This document shows, piece by piece, positions 35,702 through 47,378 of a stretch of DNA of 64,000 nucleotides. Every line of letters starts with the position of its first letter. The stretch's first letter is position 1. Source of the stretch: Antitrichia curtipendula (taxonomy: Eukaryota > Streptophyta > Bryopsida > Hypnales > Leucodontaceae); NCBI GenBank assembly GCA_951230915.1, contig OX579638.1, forward strand, positions 6,094,696 through 6,158,695, written 5' to 3'. A program made the translations under genes and the position numbers. The notes beneath the pieces were generated by a model, which did no database searches, had not been told where the DNA came from, and saw only the letters and a list, made by a program, of their open reading frames with translations.

Positions 35702-37332
35702 GTTTTGCTAGATAAATACTGGGGGTTAGTTTTTATTTCTAATAGCAAATTTCAAACCGTCCTGTATTAATGTCTTAACTATCTATTATTAATGTAATAA
35801 AAAGAAATTCCTCAGCATTTTTATGGATAAGGATTTCAGAATTCAGCGTTCTTAGGGTTTAGGGTTTCTTTAGGGTTTTAGGGTTTTTAGGGTTTAGGGT
35901 TTAGGGGGGGAGGGTTGTCAGGGTTTTAGGGTTATTTAGGATTCAAGGGCTTTAGGGCTTAGGGTTTAGGGTTTAGATTAAAGTGAATTTAAGGGTTTAG
36001 GGTTTCAATATCTTATACTGCAAGGTTCACGGTCTTCGATTTTAGGGTTCACAATCTTAGTTTTTTGGTTCCTTTGCTTTAGAGTTATAGGTTTATATTG
36101 TCCACAATAGTAGGATTTCAAACATCAAGATAATATAAAATTGGAGGGTGTTTTTTGGCAGTGAAAGTAGTAAATTTAGATGGTATTTTTATACCAATCA
36201 TTTGTTTATCTTAATTAGAAAATGTCAAATCGAGGAATGCTCTTAATATAAATTATGATTTTACAAAACTGAAGGGCTATAAGTGCCCACATCTTGCAAA
36301 ACAATTTGAACCATCGATATTGAAGTGTAATTTATGTTCATGTTTTTAATTCAAATTACATTGACTAATGGTTAGCTTTCAATAATTTATGTGATCATGT
36401 TGTTTAGGACCGATCGTGGCTTAGACAACCTTTGTGTTGATTTCTCTCTCCATTGAATTTGATGTTGAGTTACATTGTTATTTAATAATGGTGTCCCTAG
36501 TTGTTGTTTTCCTAAATGCAAGCCTTTAATTTGAAACAAGGACATTCAACCTATGTCTCGCGTTTATGCAAACTTTAATTTTAAATGTTTTCTACAACAA
36601 GGTTCTATAATTCGTAATTGAAGATATCAAAAGTAATTGTTTCAGTTTGTATGCAAGTACCAGTACCACATATGTAACTAGTAGGCAATATACACAAATT
36701 TTTAAATTCTGAATTGAATTGTAGAATAATCATTAGATAGATTTCTTTAGGCACTCTCAAAAAAACTTAGTATCAAATGAAGAACAGAGGCATGGAATCT
36801 ATGGAATTCCTCCAAAACTATTGCGCACCATAAAATTGAAATTGATGTCATATACTAGCAATTATATTTTTAATTCACGTAAGCTGGCAAAAGGCTGCAA
36901 ATGTTTGGCGTTCCGTAGCTTTGCTAAGTTTATAAATTATTAAAATGAAAACGAGGAATTCAGGAAAATCATGTACCAGATGACCAATATATAGAGTGCC
37001 ACTTCAAATAGTAGTTGGATGTTCATTTTAAAAAAGAAAAAAATAGGAGCAAAACGGGTTTACTTAGAAGAGTTTTTTAGTTGCATGGAGTGCAAACGAG
37101 TGAAACAACTTTTTGTAAAGTTTAAATCCTTCTGCAATGGGCGCTTCTTCTTAAGCACCATATTTGGGAATTCTAAACTCTTCACCGAAGTTTCTAACTT
37201 TCAGTCGGAAGTGGTGGGAAAAAATTAGAGCTGAAAAAAAATTAAAGAGAAAAAAAATATAAGAATAAAATGGCATATGGTAAATTTATGGCAATTGGAG
37301 ATTGCAATTAATGTATGCCCCCTTTTGCTAGT
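35702..37332. other. AT-rich DNA with a telomere-like tract
   Basis: Contains the TTTAGGG-like tract annotated separately at 35848-36006. The remainder is AT-rich with no recognisable gene; the frame 37019-37228 has no motif. Confidence 0.5.
35848..36006 (+). repeat. Degenerate plant-type telomere-like repeats
   Basis: Multiple imperfect copies of TTTAGGG (for example TTAGGGTTTAGGGTTTCTTT and GGGTTTAGGGTTTAG). It is an interstitial tract in + orientation. Plant-type telomere sequence supports assignment to the plant lineage. Confidence 0.75.
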
Positions 37333-37559
37333 GTTAAATACAGGGTTGACGAATTGGAACGTCCGGGGGCAAATCACGTCATAAATCCGGACGTCCGGAC
37401 GCTGTTGCGTCCGCAGCGGACGTGGGGGTCACCGTCCGATGGACGCCGACTACCGGATAGGCGGACGGTGCGGACGGGCGGATAGGGTCCGGGCGGACGA
37501 GCGGATGGCGGACGGGCAGACGGGCGGACGACGGACGGTTTGTCAGCTGTCCGCCCATC

Positions 37560-39040
37560 CGCAAACTAAAATATGGCTCATAATATACCATTGGAAAGGT
37601 ATTCTCAAGAGCTTTCTAATGGTATACTATGCGTCCAATTTGGACAAAAACTCCGACGGTGAGATCCTTCCAAAGATTGTAGTTGGTCGCGACGTCGGAT
37701 GGGCCGTCGAACTCCGGATAGTCGAGCGGACGGCGGACAACAAACAAGCGGACAGTTTGTCAGCTGTCCGCCCGTCTGCCGACTAAAATATGGCTCATAA
37801 TATACCATTGGAAAGGTATTGTCGAGAGCTTTCCAATGGTGTATTCTGCGTCCAATTTGGACAAAAACTCCAACGGTGAGATCCTTCCAAAGATTGTAGT
37901 CGGTCGCGAGGTCGGATGGGCCTTCAGACTCCGGACAGTCGAGCGGACGAGCCGATGGCAGACGGCAGACAAGCGGACAGCGGACGGTTTGTTAGCTGTC
38001 CGCCCGTTCGCCCGTCCGCCGACTAAAATATGGCTCATAATATACCATTGGAAAGGTATTGTCGAGAGCTTTCCAATGGTATACTCTGCCTCCAATTTGG
38101 ACAAAAACTCCAACGGTGAGATCCTTCCAAAGATTGTAGTCGGTCGCGAGGTCGGATGGGCCGTCAGACTCCGGACAGACGAGCGGACGGGTGGACGGCG
38201 GACGGCAGACAAGCGGACGGGCGGACGGTTTGTCAATTGTCCGTCCGTTCGCCCGTCCGCTGACTAAAATATGGCTCATAATATACCATTGGAAAGGTAT
38301 TGTCGAGAGCTTTCCAATGGTATACTATGCCTCGAATTTGGACAAAAACTCCAACGGTGAGATCCTTCCAAAGATTGTAGTCGGTCGCGAGGTCGGATGG
38401 GCCGTCAGACTCCGGACAGACGAGCGGACGGGTGGACGGCGGACGGCAGACAAGCGGACGGGCGGACGGTTTGTCAATTGTCCGCCCGTTTGCCCGTCCG
38501 CCGACTAAAATATGGCTCATAATATACCATTGGAAAGGTATTGTCGAGAGCTTTCCAATGGTATACTATGCCTCAAATTTGGACAAAAACTCCGACGGTG
38601 AGATCCTTCCAAAGATTGTAGTCGGTCGCGAGGTCGGATGGGCCGTCGAACTCCGGACAGTCGAGCGGACAGGCCGTCCGCGCGGACGGGTCGTCGGCTC
38701 CGGACTGTTGAGCGGACAGGCCGTCCGACCGTCTGAATGTCCAACGACTAAATATGGCTCATAATATACCATTGGAAAGGTATTGTGGAGAGCTTTCCAA
38801 TGGTATATTATGCGTCCAATTTGGACAAAAACTCCGACGGTGAGATCTTTCCAAAGATTGAGGTCTAGCTAGCTGTCTATCCATCTAACCGACCGTCCAA
38901 CTGCCCGTCTGATCATCTGACCGTCCGACGACTTAAATATGCCTTATAATATACCATTGGAAAGGTATTGTCAAGAGTTTTTCAATGGTATATCATGCGT
39001 TCAATTTGGACAAAAAATTCGACGGTGCGATCCCTCCAAG
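37560..39040. repeat. Left tandem array, ~240-bp units
   Basis: About seven units, spaced 219-241 bp with a shorter last step. Each has a hairpin ACCATTGGAAAGGTATT...AGAGCTTTCCAATGGT, then TTTGGACAAAAACTCC, GGTGAGATCCTTCCAAAGAT, and a variable run of CGGACGG/GTCCGCC words. Open frames here in several frames and strands are consequences of the repeats, not genes. Confidence 0.88.
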
Positions 39041-39959
39041 GATTAGGTGCTAATTATTAGTGTAATTCTTCTAATCTTGTAATCTTTTTTTGTACTTAAA
39101 AAGGTCAAGTTCGTCAAGATTTAGTTAGATGGGTGGCTTGCTTGCAATTGGATTATCAAAACCTTTGTATGCTTGATTTAAATTATATATTACCAAGACC
39201 CTAACCATATTTTTTTCCCACCTCTCAATTAAATCAATATTAAAATCGTTAATGTAATTAATATTGTAATCTCCAAGATTAAAAAAATATTTTAACTTTC
39301 TAATTATAAAATCATTTGTGCATGCATTATTTCTTATTGCTACCACATTTCTTTGGCTTTAAGATTGTGGCATATATTAATAATTCTATTTATGTTAAGA
39401 TTTTTGTCCTATTAGTTGATATTGACAATAGTATTTAAATTTTTTGGTGAAGTTAAGAAAACTATTTCTTAAGATGAAATCTACTTGTAATCATTAAAGT
39501 ATGACCTACTTATTCCAATCATTCATTTCAAAGTATCCATTCTACAAAATAACATTGTTTAAGATTTTAGAATATAACATTGCCTTAAATGTCAAATTTA
39601 GGTGTGACGACATTAATATATATTAAAACGTGTGTCGTAAAATCTTAAACAAATCCACAATGTATGTAAAATGAGTTGCAATGAGTTACAATACATTGCC
39701 CAAGGTAGAATAAATCACTTATTGTGGTAGGTAGTATATGGCCAAGATACCCACCCTTGATACTTAGAATGTCCCATATCCAAAAAGTCATAATTTAGTT
39801 TTGTATATTGTCAAAAAACTAGCAATATAAATTAAATATTCTATCTAGAAATTAGAATAGACTAATGAAATTCACCTACCTAATTGAAAAATGATGAAGT
39901 CAATCTTCTTAAGTGAAGATAATAACTCCAAGAATGCTGAAAATTAGAGGAATTACACT

Positions 39960-40440
39960 AATAATCATCAACTAATCCTTGGAAGGATTCCACCGTCGAA
40001 ATTTTGTCCAAATTAGACGCATGACATTTCATTTAAAAGCTCTCGACAATACCTTTCCAATGATGTATTGTAAGTTATATTTAAGTCGTCGGACGGTCAG
40101 ACGATCGGTCGACCAGATGGGCGGATGGCTCGATCGACCTCAATCTTTATAAGGACCTCACCGTCGAAGTTTTTTGTCCAAATTAAACGCATAATATATC
40201 ATTGGAAAGCTCTTGACAATACCTTTCCAATGGTATATTATGAGCCATATTTTAGTCGTTGGACGGTCAGATGGTCGGACGGCTAACCGCCCGTCCGCCT
40301 CAGCCCACCTGTCCGACCACCCGTCTGACCTGCCGTCCGACCCTGTGTCCACCCGCCCAGCTTTGTGTCCGACTTCTTGCTTGTCCATCTGCCCAACCTT
40401 CTGCATAACAACTATTTTGTCGTTCGCCCAGCTGTCCCCC
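39960..40440. repeat. Third block of the ~240-bp repeat, reverse orientation
   Basis: Carries the same landmarks in reverse orientation (CTCTCGACAATACCTTTCCAA near 40037, again near 40205-40235) and a long CCGTCCGCC/GACCGTCC tract. It follows the unique segment, so the original element probably had arrays on both sides of a unique centre before the inverted duplication. Confidence 0.75.
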
Positions 40441-40724
40441 TCTACTGAAAACATTGGATTCTCAAAAGCACACAATTTTGCTTTCAAAGACTGCTATTAA
40501 ATGCTATAAGCATCTACTATACATTAATGTATGCAAAAAAAGATAATTGAAGTTATTCTTCTACGAATGTAAGCCTATAATCTAAATGCTATACTTTAAA
40601 TGTTATATCCTAAATCCTATATCCGAAACCCTAACTTTGAACCCTTACATTGTTTACCAAAAACATTGGTGCAATGAGCGAAATATATTTGGCCTTCAAT
40701 TCCCTTTAAATATCATTATCAAAA

Positions 40725-40924
40725 NNNNNNNNNNNNNNNNNNNNNNNNNNNNNNNNNNNNNNNNNNNNNNNNNNNNNNNNNNNNNNNNNNNNNNNNNNNN
40801 NNNNNNNNNNNNNNNNNNNNNNNNNNNNNNNNNNNNNNNNNNNNNNNNNNNNNNNNNNNNNNNNNNNNNNNNNNNNNNNNNNNNNNNNNNNNNNNNNNNN
40901 NNNNNNNNNNNNNNNNNNNNNNNN
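40725..40924. other. Assembly gap, 200 N
   Basis: A run of exactly 200 N, a conventional length for a gap of unknown size. It lies between the mirrored halves of the foldback element, so true spacing and even adjacency are uncertain. Confidence 0.95.
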
Positions 40925-41639
40925 ATGTTGAAAATCAAGGGTGGGTATCTTGGCCATATACTACCTACCACAATAAGTGATTTATTCTACCTTGGGCAAT
41001 GTATTGTAACTCATTGCAACTCATTTTACATACATTGTGGATTTGTTTAAGATTTTACGACACACGTTTTAATATATATTAATGTCGTCACACCTAAATT
41101 TGACATTTAAGGCAATGTTATATTCTAAAATCTTAAACAATGTTATTTTGTAGAATGGATACTTTGAAATGAATGATTGGAATAAGTAGGTCATACTTTA
41201 ATGATTACAAGTAGATTTCATCTTAAGAAATAGTTTTCTTAACTTCACCAAAAAATTTAAATACTATTGTCAATATCAACTAATAGGACCAAAAATCTTA
41301 ACATAAATAGAATTATTAATATATGCCACAATCTTAAAGCCAAAGAAATGTGGTAGCAATAAGAAATAATGCATGCACAAATGATTTTATAATTAGAAAG
41401 TTAAAATATTTTTTTAATCTTGGAGATTACAATATTAATTACATTAACGATTTTAATATTGATTTAATTGAGAGGTGGGAAAAAAATATGGTTAGGGTCT
41501 TGGTAATATATAATTTAAATCAAGCATACAAAGGTTTTGATAATCCAATTGCAAGCAAGCCACCCATCTAACTAAATCTTGACGAACTTGACCTTTTTAA
41601 GTACAAAAAAAGATTACAAGATTAGAAGAATTACACTAA

Positions 41640-44000
41640 TAATTAGCACCTAATCCTTGGAGGGATCGCACCGTCGAATTTTTTGTCCAAATTGAACGCA
41701 TGATATACCATTGAAAAACTCTTGACAATACCTTTCCAATGGTATATTATAAGGCATATTTAAGTCGTCGGACGGTCAGATGATCAGACGGGCAGTTGGA
41801 CGGTCGGTTAGATGGATAGACAGCTAGCTAGACCTCAATCTTTGGAAAGATCTCACCATCGGAGTTTTTGTCCAAATTGGACGCATAATATACCATTGGA
41901 AAGCTCTCCACAATACCTTTCCAATGGTATATTATGAGCCATATTTAGTCGTTGGACATTCAGACGGTCGGACGGCCTGTCCGCTCAACAGTCCGGAGCC
42001 GACGACCCGTCCGCGCGGACGGCCTGTCCGCTCGACTGTCCGGAGTTCGACGGCCCATCCGACCTCGCGACCGACTACAATCTTTGGAAGGATCTCACCG
42101 TCGGAGTTTTTGTCCAAATTTGAGGCATAGTATACCATTGGAAAGCTCTCGACAATACCTTTCCAATGGTATATTATGAGCCACATTTTAGTCGGCGGAC
42201 GGGCGAACGGGCGGACAATTGACAAACCGTCCGCCCGTCCGCTCGTCTGCCCGGAGTCTGACGGCCCATCCGACCTCGCGACCGACTACAATCTTTGGAA
42301 GGATCTCACCGTTGGAGTTTTTGTCCAAATTCGAGGCATAGTATACCATTGGAAAGCTCTCGACAATACCTTTCCAATGGTATATTATGAGCCATATTTT
42401 AGTCGGCGGACGGGCGAACGAGCGGACAACTGACAAACTGTCTGCTCGTCCGCTGTCCGCTTGTCTGCCGTCCGCCGTCCACCCGTCCGCTCGTCTGTCC
42501 GGAGTCTGACGGCCCATCCGACCTCGCGACCGACTACAATCTTTGGAAGGATCTCACCGTTGGAGTTTTTGTCCAAATTGGAGGCATAGTATACCATTGG
42601 AAAGCTCTCGACAATACCTTTCCAATGGTATATTATGAGCCATATTTTAGTCAGGGGACGGGCGAACGGGCGGACAATTGACAAACCGTCCGCCCGTCCG
42701 CTTGTCTGCCGTCCGCCGTCTACCCGTCCGCTCGTCTGCCCGGAGTCTGACGGCCCATCCGACCTCGCGACCGACTACAATCTTTGGAAGGATCTCACCG
42801 TTGGAGTTTTTGTCCAAATTGGAGGCAGAGTATACCATTGGAAAGCTCTCGACAATACCTTTCCAATGGTATATTATGAGCCATATTTTAGTCGGCGGAC
42901 GGGCGAACGGGCGGACAGCTAACAAACCGTCCGCTGTCCGCTTGTCTGCCGTCTGCCATCGGCTCGTCCGCTCGACTGTCCGGAGTCTGAAGGCCCATCC
43001 GACCTCGCGACCGACTACAATCTTTGGAAGGATCTCACCGTTGGAGTTTTTGTCCAAATCGGAGGCATAGTATACCATTGGAAAGCTCTCGACAATACCT
43101 TTCCAATGGTATATTATGAGCCATATTTTAGTCGGCGGACGGGCGAACGGGCGAACGGGCGGACAACTGACAAACTGTCCGCCCGTCCGCTGTCCGCTTG
43201 TCTGCCGTCCGCCATCCGCCCGTCCGTTCGACTGTCCGGAGTTTGATGGCCCATCCGACCTTGCGACCGACTACAACCTTTGGAAGTATCCCACCGTAAG
43301 AATTTTTGTCCAAATTGGAGGCATAGTATACCATTGGAAAGCTCTCGACAATATCTTTCCAATGGTATATTATGAGCCATATTTTAGTCGGCGGACGGGC
43401 GGACAACTGACAAACTGTCCGCCCGTCTGCCCGTCCGCTGGACTGTCCGGAGTCCAACGGCCCATCCGACCTTGCGACCGACTACAATCTTTGGAAGGAT
43501 CTCACCGTTGGAGTTTTTGTCCAAATTCGACGCAGAATATACCATTGAAGAGCTCTCGACAATATCTTTCCAATGGTATATTATGAGCCATATTATAGTC
43601 GGCAGACGGGTGGACAGCTGACAATTTGTCCGCCCGTCCGCCGTCCGCTTGTTTGCTGTCCGCTGTCCGCTCGACTATCCAGAGTTCAACGGCCCATCCG
43701 ACGTTGCGATCGATTACAATCTTTGGAAGGATCTCACCGTCGGAGTTTTTGTCCAAATTGGATGCATAATATACCATTGGAAAGCTCTCGACAATACCTT
43801 TCCAATGGTATATGATGAGCCATATTTTAGTTGGCGGACGGGCGGACAGCTGACAAACCGTCCGCCTGTCTGTAGCGTCCGCCCATCCGCACCATCTGCC
43901 TGTCCGCACTGTCCGCCTTTCTGCAGTCCGCATGTCCGCCCATCCACCGTCTGCCCGTCCGCCTGTTCGCGCATCCGACGGGCCGTCCGACCGTCCACGG
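41640..44000. repeat. Right tandem array, ~240-bp units, inverted relative to the left array
   Basis: About ten units with the same hairpin and GTCCGCCCGTCCGC-type variable tracts, reverse orientation. It is longer than the left array, so the two arms have either expanded or been assembled differently. Confidence 0.85.
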
Positions 44001-44090
44001 GATGGTCGAACGGCCCGTCCAGGAATGTCACAGGACGTCCGGGGGTCAGCGTCCACGTCCGCCGGACGTCCTGTCAACCCTTGTTAAATA

Positions 44091-45460
44091 CAAATTACCT
44101 TTTATGTTTTTGTAAGCTGAACTTGTTAGAAAAATTAATTAGTTACACTATCATTGTGAAGATTGGAGTAATAAATCATGTCATGTCAAATGAATGGAAA
44201 TTATCTCACGTGGATTAGCACTTACTGAATTTATGATGTATCATGGCACATCATTGCAAGCCATATGATTGCGTATGATGTATAGGTAAATGATTTTTTA
44301 TGATGTATACTAAAAGCATGGATTTCATTTTGAAATTATGATTCATAACAATTACCAAAATTTTACTACAAGTACATTTAATTTATACACATGAATTACA
44401 TGATTTTAATTTATATAGATTATCTTCATTTCCAGCAAGTGATGATTGTGGCAGTATTTTGTAGCAATGAATATTCGTTTTGACCTGAAATTGACATAAA
44501 ACCTTTGAGATTTGACCTAATTTTGAAAGGTTTTATTGCAATTTAGGACGAATCGACATAAATTGTAAGAAAACCTTTCAAAATTAGGTCAAATCTCAAA
44601 CGTTTTATATCAATTCAGATCAAAACTCGACTTCAATTGCATTAAAACCTTTTCACCGAATTTTTTAAATTTATCTTTCATTCCAATGGAAAACTCTCAT
44701 TTGAATGAATATGGTGTTCATGGAAGAAAGGCCTTTGAACTTCGCTAATCTTATAGCGTTTTGCTGAATTGCAAGTATTCCTAATAAAACATGATCCAAT
44801 TTAGGTTGTATGATTGTAATAATTGATTCATTTTGTGATTATTACTCTAAGTTATAAGATGTAAGATGTTCACAATCCAATTTGGATTAGACAAAGTGAC
44901 CTACTCTCGACCAGGGTGGTCAATTTTTTAACGTTCTGAAAATGTGACGAAGTAACATCTAATAAAGTTGTTAAGATTTTGCACTAGGAAAAATAGGTAT
45001 TCCTATATATTGGAAATAGGACGAATGACAATGTACACTTCCTTTTTTTTAACTAATTCTAATCTTGATGGAAAATTAACCAGAAGAAAATATTCGTAGT
45101 GTTTTCAATTTCTTAACTGTAGGAAATAATCTTTCGCAACGTTGTTGAACTGGACATTTGTTACGTTGCTTAGGGTGTCAAAAATAATTGACATACTCTA
45201 ATTCAATTACGAACTAATTAGTTAACCTTTTCTTTACTTTTATCTTGGTTGTATACACACGGATAGTACACATCATGTTCTAAGCAAGTATTTGTTATAT
45301 AAAAAAGAAAGTAGTTTTAAAACTTATTGGAAAAGAGTGTTCATCAATTTAAATTTGAATAGTTAGTAGTAAGTTAAATAAATTTTGATTAGACCTCCGT
45401 CCTCTACAGGAGCCAGAAAATCTCATGATATGTATTTCATGGATTTTATAAAAATCTCAT
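44091..45460. other. AT-rich DNA with one hairpin, no gene seen
   Basis: An inverted repeat at about 44476-44629 has arms of ~60 bp (CTTTGAGATTTGACCTAATT facing AATTAGGTCAAATCTCAAA). No coding frame. Two weak palindrome-like sequences near 45413 and 45445 (TTTATAAAAATCTCATGATG) may be decayed family members. Confidence 0.55.
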
Positions 45461-45463
45461 GAT

Positions 45464-45927
45464 GTGGATTTTAATGAAGGGAGTTCCTTGATGAATTTTG
45501 GTCATGATGACCCTGTACATCCGCCGCCGGTCTTCCGCCTCGCCCTGTCCGCTCGCGCCACGTGGCCTCTGTCGCCTCTGGATGGTTTTCTCTTTCCCCC
45601 GGTGAGAGTTTTGCTGCCTCCTGTTGTTTTCTCTCCCGATACACTTCCTTTCCCCAACCTCACGCTGTTTTCTCTCCCGATATTCCAGTCTTCGATCCTG
45701 ATCCTTTGCGTTTTGTGCCGCTGGTCTTCCGGAGTGGACAACTTCCCTTGTCGTCAGTGAGTGGAACTCGGCGTTGTTGGCGGCGAGGCGCGTCCGACAT
45801 TGGAGGATTGCTGGAGTTGCAGGACATTGGAACTACTCCGGGAGCGCGTCCGACCTTGGAGGAGTTGGAGCAAATAGTACCTGCTTTGCGACGTGCAGCG
45901 GGCTTGAAAGAGTTGTTGCGCAGGTGA
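45464..45927 (+). promoter_or_regulatory. GC-rich block: probable promoter or 5' untranslated exon of the six-exon gene
   Basis: An abrupt GC-rich island in AT-rich DNA. It holds a perfect G-box core CCACGTGG (45558-45565) and pyrimidine-rich stretches typical of plant 5' UTRs (TTTCTCTCCCGATA). A strong splice-donor match GCGCAG|GTGAGTC begins at 45922. A 121-codon frame (45562-45927) is open here, but I favour a non-coding leader because the first credible ATG with a matching donor is at 46514. A CACTA MITE (46198-46386) would then sit in the leader intron. Confidence 0.45.
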
Positions 45928-46197
45928 GTCAATGTCTCCGTTTGAGTGTCCCCACTTGCTCGCTTTTGGAAATGCATCACGGGATTTTTGTTTTGTGCGT
46001 TAAGAACAATTGTGTTGTTAGCTTGTGCTATCTTGTTGGTAGCTTTGACATTGTGGACGTTGGACGGCATGTAGATGTTATCAGTAGTTTCATTGAATTT
46101 CGGGGAAATGCTACTCGCTTCCGTTCAAATTTGTCCCACCTCGTTCTTGTGCTCACTAGCGTGCAAGTTTAAGTTGTATCCATTGCGGTTCTTTGAG

Positions 46198-46386
46198 CAC
46201 TACAAGAGAAAGGGGTGTTTTAAGTAGTGTCCTAGACATCACGTCTTTTAAGTAAGATTTTAAGTAAAATTTTACTAAAAAGACAGTCTTTTTAGTGAAA
46301 TTTTACTTAAAATCTTACTTAAAAGACGTTACTTAAAAGACGTGATGTCTAGGACACTACTTAAAACACCCCTTTCTCTTGTAGTG
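46198..46386. mobile_element. CACTA-type foldback MITE, copy 2
   Basis: A 189-bp near-perfect hairpin with ends CACTACAAGAGAAAGGGG, flanked by a 3-bp duplication GAG (46195-46197, 46387-46389). Same family as 2197-2394. It lies just upstream of the six-exon gene. Confidence 0.92.
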
Positions 46387-46586
46387 GAGTTTGATACATA
46401 GTTCAAATTTATGGCTTCCTGATGTTGATCTTTGCCGTCATGTATCAGGAGTTGAGGCTGCGATTTGTACATTGAAGGTTGCTTTGTGGCCTTGACCACG
46501 TTGAAGACGAAGCATGGCAGGACCGTCATCACAACGCAGCGAAGGCCTTCCAATTTGGAATGACAGGTAAGTTCCTCTGAACCGTA

Positions 46587-47378
46587 TGTCGTGAGATCTC
46601 ACCATACTACCATTACAGAGTTTTAGACAAGAACAGCAGAGGTTTTAGAATTAGCAGATTGAAGAATGCACGATAATTACAGGTCTGTAGTTCAGAACCC
46701 ACGGTTTTAAGGTTGTTAAAACCCTATAACCGCGCATCGTGGCATGGCATCAACCAGAGAAATGCATAAGGGGTCAGCCCTATCAGGAGATCCCACGATG
46801 AAGTATCCATTAGATTAGTCCGACTGGGAAATTTGGGACAGTTAATCTGCATTGGATGTCCTGTAAATGATTGTATTCACATTCAAATCATCGTGAGATC
46901 CCCTGATAACCAAGAGACATCAAAGAAATGAGGGAAATAAGATACTCAATCAGCTGAAAAAACAACCGCATAACCGTAAAATCTCACTCCTGAGATTGAA
47001 GCTGTAGAATAAAAGAGAGATTACCGTGAGATCTCACAATAACGGATCATGAGTGGTATCCCAGAACACCAAAGCTTATTGTAGTCTGCCCAACCAGAGC
47101 TGCTCCCCTTATAGTGATTGCATCGTGTGATCCCTTGATAAGCAAGGTAGACCAACAGATCATGAATAATAAGTAGTTCGGTCTAAACCCTAAACCCGGA
47201 TGTATGAGTGAGGATACATCGTGAGATCTCACGATGACGACCAGTAATAGTCTAGCATCGTGAGATCCCTTGATGATGTTCACGTAGAAACTCTCCAATT
47301 CCATTCGAAGCCGCAGTGTCGTAATAATCTGTCATAGAAACCCTACTGTATAAGCAGACATCGTGTGATCTCACGATG
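46587..47378. repeat. Palindrome cluster 3 (intron 1 of the six-exon gene)
   Basis: Eight copies in ~800 bp: 46587-46606, 46781-46800, 46889-46908, 47022-47041, 47121-47140, 47217-47236 (perfect CATCGTGAGATCTCACGATG), 47256-47275 and 47359-47378. All lie in the proposed first intron (46567-47445), the densest cluster in the window. Confidence 0.9.

Larger units (their letters stand above)
37341..44082. mobile_element. Large foldback hAT-like element full of tandem repeats
   Basis: Starts CAGGGTTGACG and ends CGTCCTGTCAACCCTT, flanked by an 8-bp duplication GTTAAATA (37333-37340, 44083-44090). The ends match the hAT MITEs at 35247 and 51541 (CAGGGTTG.C / G.CAACCCT). Internally it is an inverted duplication: 37341-39770 is mirrored by 40937-44082. 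Each arm has an array of ~240-bp repeats, then a unique segment with an identical 73-codon frame (39346-39125 minus, 41350-41571 plus). No transposase is recognisable. The 200-N gap lies near the centre of the inverted duplication, so part of the mirror symmetry could be an assembly effect. Confidence 0.78.

Noticed and set aside
40586..41050. Open frames running through the N gap
   Set aside because: N positions have no stops by construction; the frames are meaningless.
37379..44218. More than twenty overlapping open frames of 70-190 codons
   Set aside because: They come from the ~240-bp tandem repeats, whose length is near a multiple of three and which lack stops in several frames; none has independent coding character.
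45562..45927. 121-codon frame as a protein-coding gene
   Set aside because: Composition and position fit a GC-rich leader with a splice donor at 45922; the frame has no motif and overlapping frames on both strands are also open.
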